Shown in pieces: positions 33,951-45,257 of a stretch of 64,000 nt of DNA (its first letter is position 1; each line of letters opens with the position of its first letter). The notes beneath the pieces were generated by a model. The model was not told where the DNA came from. It did no database searches and saw only the letters and a program-made list of their open reading frames with translations. Position numbers and translations under genes: made by a program. Location of the stretch: NCBI GenBank assembly GCA_030278955.1, contig JAOANR010000014.1:40499453-40563452 (forward strand). The letters run 5' to 3'. Source of the DNA: Hygrophila difformis. Lineage: Eukaryota > Streptophyta > Magnoliopsida > Lamiales > Acanthaceae.

Positions 33951-34650
33951 TACTACAACTATTATTAAGCTGTAGCCAGCCACTCATTGGTTGTTAAATC
34001 ACTCCATTTTGAGGACTAGTCATAATCTCTTGCCTTGTGTTCCCAAAAATTAATAAAATTAAATTTTCTTTTTTTTAAAAAAAAAAAAGAACTAATATTT
34101 GGGACGCGTTTTAAACGAATAAAGTATGTTTATATTTTAAAAAGTAAATGTATACAACGAATATAATTTTCTTTTATCCTAAATTTAAGAACGAGTCCAG
34201 GATAATTATTCATGACGGGATAAATTTACAAAATTTTCATTTCTAACTTGAAATTCTACACTAATACATCTAATCTTAGCTAGTAACTTTGCAAAAGTAT
34301 GAATTATTTTATTGATTTTTTTTTTTTAGTTCAATTGTTGCTACATGGGTTTTCTTCGGGTAAAGAAAACTTAAATTTTCTGCACCATCCACCGTTTTTT
34401 TCTAGGCCATAATGTTGACTCACAACCATATAATTCAATTTGAGGGACAATCAAATTATTTATGATTGAAAGTTTGAATGATAGATATATATAAGCATGT
34501 ACATGTAAGTATATGAATAAGGCAAGATAATTTAAATGTGATGCTGGAGTGGAATTTTTTCTTACTAAATACAATACGTAGGAATAAATTGTCCAATTAT
34601 ATTACAAATTAGAAAAACCCCTATAAAGAGGAGAGGGGGGTTGATTCAGC
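33951..34650. other. AT-rich intergenic region
   Basis: No gene or element was recognised, except a T8A12 tract near 34,069-34,088. Confidence 0.55.
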
Positions 34651-34662
34651 TAATGGAGGATT

Positions 34663-34725
34663 TTTTATTTTTTATTTTTAAATATAGATGACGCACAAGC
34701 GTCGGCTAAATGAAAAAAAATGAGT
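34663..34725 (-). mobile_element. Short retroposed LINE 3'-end remnant
   Basis: A T-rich run precedes GATGACGCACAAGCGTCGGC, which resembles GTGACGCTAAGCGTCGGC at the 3' end of the LINE at 57,023. Both contain a GACGC/GCGTC hairpin. Imperfect direct repeats TAATGGAGGATT (34,651) and TAATGGAAGAATT (34,726) flank it. Confidence 0.5.
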
Positions 34726-35016
34726 TAATGGAAGAATTGACATGTTGTTGAAAGTCTAGTAAATTAAAATTTCTTTACCAAAGATCTTCATAAATCATAT
34801 TAGACGAGAAACAAACTTATAAAATAGATATAAAAACACTGAGTAACTTAAATTTAATGAAATAGAGTAAGAAATAACATATGAAAATGCAAATTTGCAA
34901 AAACAAGCTTGAAGCCATGGTGTTTGTCGAATGTAATGTAATAGTAGTAATTGATAAGACTATTGCAACGTACAAAGTTAAGGCCAATTTTCAAAATGCA
35001 TAGAGGAACAATCAAC

Positions 35017-35554
35017 TGTTAGAAAAATAATTGATCTTCTATCACTTTAATTGTCACAAGATCATAAATCCGTACCATTCAACCTAGTTTTGTTTTTGTA
35101 CTTTATATATAATCTTAAAGCTGCTGTAAAACTTACATACCTGGTTCCATGGCGTAGCTTCTCTCTTTCTCTTATTATGCAAAGTAATTTGTTTTTCTCT
35201 TCCCTGCCTTCTCCGTACAAACTCCGATGGTTAGAGATATGTATTTCTGGTTTCCTTCTTCTTATCTTTTTTTTTTATACAGAATGTCGTACTTCATTTA
35301 TAGCTTTTTGCGTGTCTATTGTGAAGAGACACAACTTTTCCAAGGAAACTGTACAGATTTGAAAATCAAATCTGAAAACAATTAACCGACTGGAGAGGAG
35401 GGCTGAAGGATTAATTATTTCTTTTATTACTTGCTTGACAGTAAATAAATAATCCCAATAAAATCTAATCCTTTAATTCAAATTACCATCAAATCAGATT
35501 TACTTCCGATTAGATTTTATTTAAATAATGTGGGTCATATCAAATAATTTAACA
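35017..35554 (-). repeat. 3' LTR of the Copia element
   Basis: 538 bp, TGTTAG...TTTAACA on the plus strand. It is nearly identical to the LTR at 40,677. Confidence 0.95.
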
Positions 35555-35878
35555 TTCTCCCACTTGACCCATGTTATGCCTTGATGATCAAATGATAAAT
35601 CTGTAAATGCGCATACCATATAATCAATCAAGTAACTCTTAATTTAAGTCAAGTCAATTGAATCATAGCGGTCACATGTATTGTCTTCTTGTAACATGGT
35701 TCCTTCTATGTATTACAATGGACCTCACTTAAATGAACTATGAATTGAGGTGCTCTCATTTTTATCACAAAAGCTTTACCAGTATACATCATAATGTGAT
35801 AATAAAAATATAACTTTCAATTAAGAATCTTAGTTCAATAACATGAGCAGGACTATAATATATATATACACACACAAC

Positions 35879-38800
35879 TCAAGATGAAAATAAGGACTTG
35901 TCTTCAATGCCCATTCGCTCCATATGGCCAATAAATGTTTTGGGCGGCAACCCCTTAGTTAACGGATCCGCTATCATAAAATTTGTACTAATATGCTCAA
36001 TTGATATCCTTTGCCTTTTCACTTCTTCTTTAACAACTAAGTACTTTAAATCCATATGCTTTGCACCTCTGGAGTACTTGTCGTTCTTGGAAAAGAAAAC
36101 AGCGGCGGAATTATCACAATAGATCTTTAGAGGTCGATCTACATTGTCAACAATACCAAGTCCCTGTACAAAATTCCGCAACCATAATGCCCGAATAGTT
36201 GCTTCAAAGCAGGCCACAAATTCAGCCTCCATTGTAGAGGTAGCGATCACAGATTGTTTTCCACTTTTCCATGAAATTGCTCCCCCAGCAAGTAGGAAAA
36301 TATAACCCAATGTTGATTTTCTAGTGTCTACACAGCCAGCATAGTCCGAATCTGAGTATCCCAAGATTTCAAGATTGCTTGATCTTCTGTAGGTGAGAAT
36401 GTAGTCCTTGGTGCCTTGAAGGTACCTAAGAACTTTCTTCGCAGCTTTCCAATGCACCATTCCAGGATTATCTTGATATCGACCTAGCATTCCAACAGCG
36501 AAACTAATATCCGGTCTGGTGCACGTTTGTGCATACATCAGGCTCCCAACTACGGATGCATAGGGAATAGATTCCATTGCTTTTCTTTCCAAATCATTCT
36601 TCGGACATTGCATTTTATTGAACTTGTCCCCTTTCTGAATTGGAACAATTCCTGGCGAGCATTTATCCATTCTAAATCTTTCCAAGATTTTATTTATATA
36701 GGCCTTTTCAGATAGTCCCAGCAATCCTTGTGATCTATTATGAAGTATTTCTATTCCAATCACATAGGAGGCTTCACCCATATCTTTCATTTCAAAATTT
36801 TTAGAAAGGAATTTCTTTACATCATGCAACATGGCAATATTATTAGCAGCAAGCAAGATGTCGTCAACATATAGAACTAATATAATAAACTTGCTCCCAA
36901 TTACCTTCATATAGATACACTGGTCTACAGTATTTTCTGTAAAACCATAAGATGTAATGATACTATTGAACTTAATGTACCATTGTCGAGAGGCTTGTTT
37001 TAGTCCATATATTGATTTCTTTAATTTACACACTAAATTTTCTTTCCCAGTAATTGTAAAACCTTCCGGTTGATTCATATAAACTTCCTCCTCTAAGTCA
37101 TCATTGAGAAAGGCGGTCTTAACATCCATTTGATGAAGCTCTAAGTCATAATGAGCCACTAAAGCCATTATTATCCTCAACGAGTCCTTTTTTGAAACGG
37201 GAGAGAAGGTTTCTTTATAATCAATGCCATCCTTTTGAGTGTAACCTTTAGCGACTAGTCTAGCCTTATATTTTTCGACGTTGCCTTTTGGGTCTCGTTT
37301 GGTTTTGAACACCCATTTACATCTAACTTGTTTGGATCCTTCTGGCAACTCTACTAAATCCCAGACATTATTATCATCCATTGATTTCAATTCTTCTCTC
37401 ATAGCAGTTAGCCATTTTTCAGATTCTTTGCATTCCATAGCTTCCTGGAATGAGACTGGATCTTGATTTATGCCCAAATCATTTTCATGTTCAAGTGAAT
37501 AAACCACATAATCACTTGATATCGCTGGTCTTCTTTGCCTTGTAGACCGACGTATTTGTGGTTCCTCCGATATCACTTGTTCATTGGCATCCGATTCATT
37601 TGTATCTGGTTCATTACAAATATGCTCTTCTTCTCTGTTAGCAGTAATATTATGTCGTCCTTTGTTGCAGTGTGATCCTGGAGCAACAATAGGAACAATA
37701 ACATGTGAAGAAGAATTTGATGTAGGAATTTCATTTCGAATCTCATGAATATCCACTTTTCTTGATTCTGCACTCCCACTAATTTTTCCATTCTCAATGA
37801 ACCGAGCATTTCCAGACTCCACTATTCGTGTACTATGGTTAGGGCAATAAAATCTATAACCTTTAGATTTTTCAGGATATCCGATGAAGTAACCACTAAT
37901 GGTTCTTGCATCAAGTTTCTTTTCATGTGGATTAAATATTCTTACTTCTGCTGGACAGCCCCAAATGTGAATGTGCCTTAAACTTGGCTTTCTTCCTGTC
38001 CACAACTCGAAAGGAGTTTTAGGGACTGATTTACTAGGGACTCTATTAAGCAGATACGCAGCGGTCTTTAATGCATGTGTCCACAAAATCAAAGGTATTG
38101 TACTATTACTTAACATGCTCCTAACCATATCCATTAAAGTACGGTTTCGTCTTTCTGCTACACCATTTTGTTGAGGTGAACCGGGCATTGTGTATTGTGC
38201 ACATATGCCTCGATTCTCAAGAAACTTAGCGAATGGACCTGAACATTGTCCATTTTCATCAAACTTACCGTAAAATTCACCTCCTCGATCAGATCTCACA
38301 ACTTTAACCTTTTTATTTAATTGTCTCTCAACCTCAGTGATAAATATCTCTAAAAACTTTACTGATTGAGATTTTTCATGTAATAAATATAGATAACAAT
38401 ATCGTGAGAAATCATCGATGAAAGTGATAAAATATTTTTCACCACCCCAGGAAGGAACATCGAAAGGGCCACATATATCCGTGTGTATTAACTCAAGAAG
38501 TTCAGTACTTCTTTTTGCTGGATGTTTTGATATATGTTTTGTTTGTTTTCCTTTAATACAATCAACACATATATCCCAATCAACAAAATCCAACTGAGGT
38601 AAAATTTCATTTTTCATCAACCTCATAATTCTTTCCTTTGATATGTGTCCCAACCTCTGATGCCATAAAAAAGCAGATTGCTCATTTTGTGCACTACGTT
38701 TATTTCCAATACTATGCTCGATATTAAATAGGGATTCATTGAAGATAGAATTGAGATCGAAACGATATAATCCATCTATTAAAGTACCAGAACCATAACA

Positions 38801-39973
38801 GTACATATTTTTGTACAATGAAAATACATTATTTCCAATACTAATATTATATCCTACATGATCCAACCTTCCAGCAGAAACTAAATTTCTAGCACACTCG
38901 GGAACATATAAACAATTTTCAAGATCTAGAACATAACCAGTATTCAAGATCAATCTGTATGTTCCAATTCCTTCTATCCGTGCCTTCATTCGATTTCCCA
39001 TATACAAGAACTGGTCAATTCCTTTTATGGTTTGGATTGTACGGAATCCCTGTAAAATATGTGATACATGAGCAGTAGCACCGGAATCTAACCACCAAGT
39101 ATTGTTAGGTACTTCAATTAGATTTGATTCAAAACATACTGAAACAAAATGTGTACCTTTTTTCTCAAACCAAAGCTTTCTTTTCGGACAGTCTTTCTTA
39201 AAATGACCCGTTTTGTTGCAGAAATAACACTTACGCTCCTTGTGGATCTTGCCCTCTTTAGCTTTGAGTTTCCCTTTTCCTTTCTTTCCCTTCATTTTAG
39301 TTTTGTTGCTGGTGGCAGGTTCATCATGAACAATGAGGTGGACAGAGTGCTCCTTAAGTTTCTTTAATCTCCCTTCCTCTTGAATGAGCATGGCTTTGAT
39401 TTCTTGTAAGTTCCATTTTTCCTTTAAAGTATTGTAGTTTACCTGGAACTGGCCAAACTCCTGTGGAAGTGAGTTAATGATGAATTGAACCAAAAAAGAA
39501 TCACTCACATCCATTCCCATCGACTTTAACTTTGCTGCTAGATTAGCCATACTGGTAACATGGTCATGTATGGGTTGAGACCAATCAAACCTTTTTGTTG
39601 TAAGCTCGCTCATTAAGGTTCCCACTATAGACTTGTCTGTTATGTCCGACTGGGAGCATTCTTTAATTTTATTCATAAATTCCTTTGCATCATTTGTTTT
39701 GGGTATCGCAGGCTTAATATTTTCAGCCAACGTCATCTTCATTAAGTTTAAACTTAGCCGGTTAGACCGTTCCCAAGCCTCATAGAGAGACTTTTCTTCA
39801 TCAGTGCTGTCCTCAGTGATGGCCGCAGGCTTTTCATCTGTCATCAGTGCGAGATCCAAATCCATGGCACCTAATTGAAAATAGATTTGCTCCGACCAAT
39901 CCTCATAGTTCAGCCCATTAAACTTAACCAGTCCATTTCCCAAACCAAACAAGTTGTTAGACACTGGATACAT
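35879..39973 (-). CDS. Copia gag-pol polyprotein
   Basis: A 1,364-residue uninterrupted ORF from ATG 39,973 ([10 protein letters not shown]). Order of domains: gag of the UBN2 type; zinc knuckle [14 protein letters not shown] near residue 247; aspartic protease [13 protein letters not shown] near 294; gag-pre-integrase [14 protein letters not shown]; integrase core with [17 protein letters not shown] and GVAERRNRT; reverse transcriptase with [35 protein letters not shown] and YVDDILLA near 1,033; RNase H with [18 protein letters not shown] and YCDNSAAVF, ending near [11 protein letters not shown]. Integrase before RT defines Ty1/Copia. All catalytic motifs look intact. Confidence 0.96.
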   Translation of the reverse strand: MYPVSNNLFGLGNGLVKFNGLNYEDWSEQIYFQLGAMDLDLALMTDEKPAAITEDSTDEEKSLYEAWERSNRLSLNLMKMTLAENIKPAIPKTNDAKEFMNKIKECSQSDITDKSIVGTLMSELTTKRFDWSQPIHDHVTSMANLAAKLKSMGMDVSDSFLVQFIINSLPQEFGQFQVNYNTLKEKWNLQEIKAMLIQEEGRLKKLKEHSVHLIVHDEPATSNKTKMKGKKGKGKLKAKEGKIHKERKCYFCNKTGHFKKDCPKRKLWFEKKGTHFVSVCFESNLIEVPNNTWWLDSGATAHVSHILQGFRTIQTIKGIDQFLYMGNRMKARIEGIGTYRLILNTGYVLDLENCLYVPECARNLVSAGRLDHVGYNISIGNNVFSLYKNMYCYGSGTLIDGLYRFDLNSIFNESLFNIEHSIGNKRSAQNEQSAFLWHQRLGHISKERIMRLMKNEILPQLDFVDWDICVDCIKGKQTKHISKHPAKRSTELLELIHTDICGPFDVPSWGGEKYFITFIDDFSRYCYLYLLHEKSQSVKFLEIFITEVERQLNKKVKVVRSDRGGEFYGKFDENGQCSGPFAKFLENRGICAQYTMPGSPQQNGVAERRNRTLMDMVRSMLSNSTIPLILWTHALKTAAYLLNRVPSKSVPKTPFELWTGRKPSLRHIHIWGCPAEVRIFNPHEKKLDARTISGYFIGYPEKSKGYRFYCPNHSTRIVESGNARFIENGKISGSAESRKVDIHEIRNEIPTSNSSSHVIVPIVAPGSHCNKGRHNITANREEEHICNEPDTNESDANEQVISEEPQIRRSTRQRRPAISSDYVVYSLEHENDLGINQDPVSFQEAMECKESEKWLTAMREELKSMDDNNVWDLVELPEGSKQVRCKWVFKTKRDPKGNVEKYKARLVAKGYTQKDGIDYKETFSPVSKKDSLRIIMALVAHYDLELHQMDVKTAFLNDDLEEEVYMNQPEGFTITGKENLVCKLKKSIYGLKQASRQWYIKFNSIITSYGFTENTVDQCIYMKVIGSKFIILVLYVDDILLAANNIAMLHDVKKFLSKNFEMKDMGEASYVIGIEILHNRSQGLLGLSEKAYINKILERFRMDKCSPGIVPIQKGDKFNKMQCPKNDLERKAMESIPYASVVGSLMYAQTCTRPDISFAVGMLGRYQDNPGMVHWKAAKKVLRYLQGTKDYILTYRRSSNLEILGYSDSDYAGCVDTRKSTLGYIFLLAGGAISWKSGKQSVIATSTMEAEFVACFEATIRALWLRNFVQGLGIVDNVDRPLKIYCDNSAAVFFSKNDKYSRGAKHMDLKYLVVKEEVKRQRISIEHISTNFMIADPLTKGLPPKTFIGHMERMGIEDKSLFSS

Positions 39974-40676
39974 CAAATAATTCAATCATTAATGCTTTGA
40001 ACAAATAATAAACTGAAATTATGTATATAAGTTCACCTTTGGGCAAAACTTAAACACATATAATCAATCAAGAGGCTACAAGAAGTATACTGTAATGGAT
40101 TATCGAATCATACTTAATTAGTAAGCATGCTATCTTTGGACAACAATTTTACTTTAGTTAAATAGATTAACCCCTTTAATGTCATTAATTATAATCAATG
40201 GTCCACCTTTGGGTGACCTCCCCGATATATATAGACATACTCAATTGTTTGTTCATACTGTAATCACGTTAGCCATGAAATATGAACCATTGCAATATAA
40301 AATTAAATGTTTGAATATATTAAACTAAGCCACTTTGGTGACTAGCAAATCCTTCTACCAAACAGATAATTGTAGACCATTTTGTTACATTTAAGTATAA
40401 TAGACGACTAATTCTGAAACTTTTATAAACATTCATAGTAGTAGTGAAAATACATATTCCAGATAAATAATAACAGCAGAAAACATGATGCGGAGAACAT
40501 GATTGCATAACTTAATTTGCAATGTGTAAAGAATAAATTAAAATTGTCGTGAAACTATCTTGCCCGATGTTTCAGACTTATTATCTACAGCTTATCATAA
40601 ATCACACACAAGACACTTTTACGACAATATAAATCTAGGTGAACAGTCAGATTTGTAACCATGCTCTGATACCAAT

Positions 40677-41216
40677 TGTTAGAAAAATAATTGATCTTCT
40701 ATCACTTTAATTGTCACAAGATCATAAATCTGTACCATTCAACCTAGTTTTGTTTTTGTACTTTATATATAATCTTAAAGCTGCTGTAAAACTTACATAC
40801 CTGGTTCCATGGCGTAGCTTCTCTCTTTCTCTTATTATGCAAAGTAATTTGTTTTTCTCTTCCCTGCCTTCTCCGTACAAACTCCGATGGTTAGAGATAT
40901 ATATTTCTGGTTTCCTTCTTCTTATCTTTTTTTTTTTTATACAGAATGTCGTACTTCATTTATAGCTTTTTGCGTGTCTATTGTGAAGAGACACAACTTT
41001 TCCAAGGAAACTGTACAGATTTGAAAATCAAATCTGAAAACAATTAACCGACTGGAGAGGAGGGCTGAAGGATTAATTATTTCTTTTATTACTTGCTTGA
41101 CAGTAAATAAATAATCCCAATAAAATCTAATCCTTTAATTCAAATTACCATCAAATCAGATTTACTTCCGATTAGATTTTATTTAAATAATGTGGGTCAT
41201 ATCAAATAATTTAACA
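40677..41216 (-). repeat. 5' LTR of the Copia element
   Basis: 540 bp. A TATATAAA motif on the minus strand at 40,762-40,769 is a plausible promoter TATA box. The primer-binding site abuts its inner end at about 40,664-40,676. Confidence 0.95.
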
Positions 41217-41372
41217 TCAACCCCTCAACCCCAATAACATCCATATCCATATTAATATTGATGAAAGATAGTTTAATACTCCCATTCCCATCTACCACAA
41301 AGTCTTAAGGGTTCATTGACTTTCATTGGTTTCCCACAATTAAATTTTAAACAAATACTAATCAATAGTTAT

Positions 41373-41467
41373 ATTAGAAAGGCAAAGCAATTATTATTAT
41401 TTATAATCACAAAAGTTAAATTTACATTTTAAGAAATTAGAAAGGCAAAGCAATTATTATTATTTAT
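41373..41467. repeat. 63-bp direct duplication
   Basis: ATTAGAAAGGCAAAGCAATT followed by ATTATTATTTAT occurs twice, 63 bp apart (41,373 and 41,436), beside the Copia insertion and upstream of the bHLH121-like gene. Confidence 0.8.
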
Positions 41468-42291
41468 TGGGCAATAGTTTGGTCAAAAGTTATATGGACA
41501 CAAAACTTAGGGGCTATTGAGTAAATTGAGAGTGGAATCATTGATGGGTCATAACGATTAACGATAACTCCAAGTCCAACCGCGCAATACGGTACCGTTT
41601 GGCTGCCCGCGGAGCGGAATCCCCAATTCGACATATACAGGTTTTGAAGATTTATTCCACCACGGATCGGCAGAAGCCCGACCCGCCTTTTCAACCTCTG
41701 CAGAACTCGGATACTTTCCAGGCGGTTGGTGCGCGCGGTCACCCTTCCAAACCTACCAATTCCGATTGCAGGTAGGAATGTTTTTGAAAGTTTTCATACA
41801 CAGGAGTATAACCTATGAAGTTATAATGATTGTAGCTAATTTATTCTTTCTTTGGCGATGCGTATGCTAGAAAAATGGCATTTGTAATGGTAACTGGTTT
41901 TGAGGAAGTGAAGCTTTTGCCGAAGTGGGTTTGTCATGTTCTGTTGCGTTGGGATTTGATACTGAACATTAGTTGGGTTGAATATATGCATTTTATTAAT
42001 TTGATGTGTTCAGAGATATGCGGGATGACCGTTGTGGTAATTGTGCTCATTAGGGATGCTCCTGAGCAGATTTGTGCTTTTTACATTTTGAAGAAATATA
42101 TTCATTATGTACTTATGTTGAAGATAGGAGCGGTTTGACATAGATTTTGTTTCTTTAAATGGCGAAATACTAGTCATTGATGTCAAAATGACCTGACTTG
42201 TTCAATCAAGAAGCTATGACTTTATTTGTTTCACACAGTGCATATATTAACATCTGTTTCACCGTATAATATGTTGGTCCTCGGTTTAAGG

Positions 42292-45181
42292 ATGGAAGCC
42301 GAGACAAAGGACTCTATTGCTGCAAGGAAAGTTCAAAAGGCTGACCGTGAGAGATTGAGAAGAGATCGTCTGAATGAGCAATTCACGGAGCTGGGGAATA
42401 CCCTTGGTAAATCCATACTTTGTTTATACATGTCTGTAAGCACAACAAAACTAACTTCTTTGAATGACTTGGGAGCTACTTTCTCAACCTAAAGTGGCAG
42501 AGCTTATGTCAAAGTGTTTGCATGAAATATTCTTCATGGGCAAATAAAATGGGGACAACAGTAGTTGTAATATGTAGCAGAACTTAAGCAAACCAATTGC
42601 CAAGATAACTAAAAGAAGTTAGAAGCTCCTTTTCCTGCCCCTTCTTTTTCTATTGTTACAATTAGACTATGTTACATTTGTCACTCTCATAATTCAAATG
42701 ATCCATGTAGTTGTAACCAGTGGCGGATCTAGGATATCTGCTTCGGTAGGTCAGTTTTTTTTTTGTTTTTTTTTTTGGTGAACCGCCTATACAAGTTAGG
42801 AAATTGATAGTGGGAGCCCATGTCACAGAAATTTAAAGGGACAAATGAGAGTGATAAAAATTAGGTGGAGACTTGAACTCTCAACCTGAATGTTGGAAGT
42901 GGGGGGGGGGGGGGGGGGGGGGGGGAGCTTGACCATTTGGTCAAGTCCTCGTCCCTGGTAGATCAGTTTTTTATAATTAATTTATAATTAGTATCAATAT
43001 AATAATAATTTTTGTAAAAGTACTAAAATTGCTAAATTTAAAGTCACATATAATATGAAATATCTAGTACTTACATTAAAGTAACTAAAATTATTCATGA
43101 TGGGTTCTCATATTTTTGGTATCGTTGTACAATAACATCAATACTAATATTCGTAAAGGAATCTCGTTCTATGAAAGTAACGAAAAAACAATCATTCAGT
43201 AACGTAACTGATCTCTCATGCTATTCCGCAATTTATTCTTGATCGTAGTCATTGTTGAAAAAGCTCGTTGTATTGTTACCATTGCCCCGGGAAGAAGTAA
43301 TACCAACTTCAAAAGCAAATAAACCTTTGAATGTGTTTCATGCTTCTTTGTCTTAACAAGTTTTATGAAAAACTCATATTGAAATTCTTCACATCTCAAA
43401 ATTTCTTATAAGTTCGAATGCCAACAATGAAATTCTCCAACGAATAATTAAAAACCACCAATTTCATTTCTGAAAATTCTTCCGGATAGAACTTCGCAAA
43501 TCTTCTCAATTTCTTGTTATCAAAAGAAGAAAATCGAATATAGAATTCAAAGCAAGACATATAAATAAGTAACTGGACCAACTAATATATAAATTTTTTT
43601 TTTTTAAAAAAAGGGTGGGGAATGGTGGGTCAATTGACCCACCTTGCACAATAGTGCATCCGCCAATGGTTGTAACATACAAGCTCTTGAAGTCAGTGGC
43701 AAAACCAGGATTGTTGGTAAGGGAGGACCGGTTCCCACTAAAAAAATTTCAACAAAGAAGGAAGGGTTCATTTTCCGTTCGAAATTAAAAAAAAATTCAC
43801 GAAAGTACCTATATTAAATTTAATATATACTACCAATGATAGCTTCTATACCCATTATGTAAGCCTGTAAGGACCCAAGCCCCTCCATAACAACACATAG
43901 TTTTGCCCCTGCTTGATGCTTCAAGTATGATGCGACTCTTAAGAAATAAGGAAATTGTGTGTTTGGTAAGAGGGTTTGGAGTTAAGGAATTGATTTATTT
44001 CCAAATGCCATGTTTGTATAATAGATAATAGATTTAAGTAAAAGTTTTGTATCTAATCCTAGATTGGGATTGGTTTGATATCTAGCCTCCAGGTGAAGTT
44101 CTTGAGAATCTAATTATCTGTGAGTGACCAAAAAGGGAAAAAATCGGAAGGATGATGACAATGAAGTCCTAGATGTTCAAAAATTTACTTTCATTGATAA
44201 ATCAAGCTTCTAAATTTATCTGATTTAACTTCTGACTCTTTGTTTGCCAGCATTGTGGATAATGGAGATACACTCACTGCTTATTGCCACTCTTTGCAGA
44301 TCCAGATAGACCCAAAAATGACAAAGCTTCTATTCTCTCTGATACCATTCAAATGCTGAAGGATTTAACAGCTCAAGTAGACAGACTAAAATCGGAGTAT
44401 GCAACCCTTTCTGAAGAGTCTCGTGAGGTGATCTTTCTAAAGTGATAATCTACTTCCACCATGCAATTTGAAACAAAATATGATTGTATTTTAGTCCTTT
44501 AGTGTATTTATTTTCTTTCTCGAACAGTTGACTCAAGAGAAGAATGACCTCAGGGAAGAAAAGGTAGCTCTTAAATCTGACATCGAAAGCCTCAACTCCC
44601 AGTACTTGCAACGAATGCGGGCTCTGTATCCATGGGCTGGCATGGATCATTCTGTTGTTATGCATCCATCTTCTTATCCCTTTCCCATTCCAGTTCCAAT
44701 TGCTACCGGGCCAATTCCATTGCATCCATCATTACAGCCATACCCATTCTATGGGAACCAAAATCCAGCAGTTGTTCGAAATCCCTGTCCTTCTTATGTT
44801 CCATATGTTGCCCACAACACCATGACTGAACCACCGCCGTTGCATCCCATCTCCCAAGCCATGCAGCAAGGTGCTAGGTCTCATGCTTCAAGCAAACTAG
44901 ACCCTAGACAAAAATCTCCTGATGGAGAGAGTCATATAGAGAAAAGCGATGAGTCACATGACATTACAACCGACCTAGAGCTTAAAATACCAGGATCCAC
45001 ATCCGAGCAGGTGAATGAAAAGCCTCTCCCCTCTTTGAACCAGCAGCAAGCCTTTCCTTTAACTTTTCAACCTAATTTTGGTTTTAGTGGTTTCTATGCA
45101 GAATTCCTCGTCGAACCAAAGAAAAGCAAAGAAAATTGCAAGGAAGGAAACAAGCCTTACAGATGGAAGTTGCTCATCTAG
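42292..45181 (+). CDS. bHLH121: bHLH121/URI-like iron-response transcription factor (C-terminal frameshift likely)
   Basis: Exons 42,292-42,406, 44,300-44,427 and 44,528-45,181 join in phase to 298 residues. The bHLH domain has ARKVQKADRERLRRDRLNEQ and, after the first intron, DRPKNDKASILSDTIQMLKD. It runs into a leucine-zipper-like helix (LTQEKNDLREEKVALKSDIE) and a Pro-rich region with YPWAGMDHSVVMHP, PYPFYGNQNPAV and LELKIPGSTSEQ. This matches Arabidopsis bHLH121 (URI), an activator upstream in the iron-deficiency response that works with group IVc bHLHs. A 5' UTR exon ending about 41,771 (donor GTAGGAAT) is likely, with an acceptor just before the ATG. The last 26 residues look non-homologous, while a Ser-rich tail typical of the family lies in the next frame (45,102-45,257). 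See findings. Confidence 0.87.
42718..43668 (-). mobile_element. hAT DNA transposon remnant with 8-bp duplication
   Basis: The ends CAGTGGCGGAT and (reverse complement) CATTGGCGGAT form inverted repeats, flanked by the perfect 8-bp duplication GTTGTAAC (42,710-42,717 and 43,669-43,676). On the minus strand, broken frames at 43,196-43,581 encode hAT transposase C-terminal pieces (NKKLRRFAKFYPEEFSEMKL, VTIQRAFSTMTTIKNKLRN, the dimerisation region of ZMYM1/TTF-type hAT proteins). The transposase is heavily truncated, so the element is not autonomous. A SINE sits inside. Confidence 0.88.
42755..42956 (-). mobile_element. SINE nested in the hAT element
   Basis: A T-run followed by GGTGAACCGCC at left, and a tRNA-like head at right (GCTTGACCATTTGGTCAAG), are flanked by GGTAGGTCAG (42,745) and GGTAGATCAG (42,957), a near-perfect 10-bp duplication. 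A B-box complement GACTTGAACTCTC is visible. A run of 25 G (42,901-42,925) replaces the short C/G run of other copies. Confidence 0.82.
43694..43911. mobile_element. hAT-like MITE (218 bp)
   Basis: Inverted ends CAGTGGCAAAACCAGG and (reverse complement of the right end) CAGGGGCAAAACTATG. The flanking 8-mers CTTGAAGT and CTTGATGC match at the first five positions. No coding capacity. Confidence 0.6.
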
Positions 45182-45257
45182 TGGATGCTCGTCAATTCAA
45201 AGCGTGCAGGCATTCTCATCCAACAGTACCATTGGTGGCAAAAATGTGGATGGGTAG

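Larger units (their letters stand above)
35017..41216 (-). mobile_element. Complete Ty1/Copia LTR retrotransposon, young
   Basis: LTRs at 35,017-35,554 and 40,677-41,216 differ by two substitutions and a two-base poly-T length change. The 5-bp duplication TCAAC flanks the element (35,012-35,016 and 41,217-41,221). On the minus strand the right LTR is 5': next to it lies a primer site TGGTATCAGAGC, matching initiator tRNA-Met. Next to the left (3') LTR lies the polypurine tract AAGTGGGAGAA. One uninterrupted gag-pol ORF is present. All parts needed for mobility are visible, so it may be autonomous. Confidence 0.97.
42407..44299 (+). other. First coding intron of the bHLH121-like gene, loaded with transposons
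   Basis: It has a GT donor at 42,407 and a CAG acceptor ending at 44,299. It contains a hAT element with a nested SINE (42,718-43,668) and a small hAT-like MITE (43,694-43,911). Confidence 0.8.

Noticed and set aside
41464..41771. Coding first exon of the bHLH121-like gene
   Set aside because: One frame is open and would splice in phase to the ATG at 42,292, but it has no ATG before an upstream stop, so it is treated as 5' UTR.
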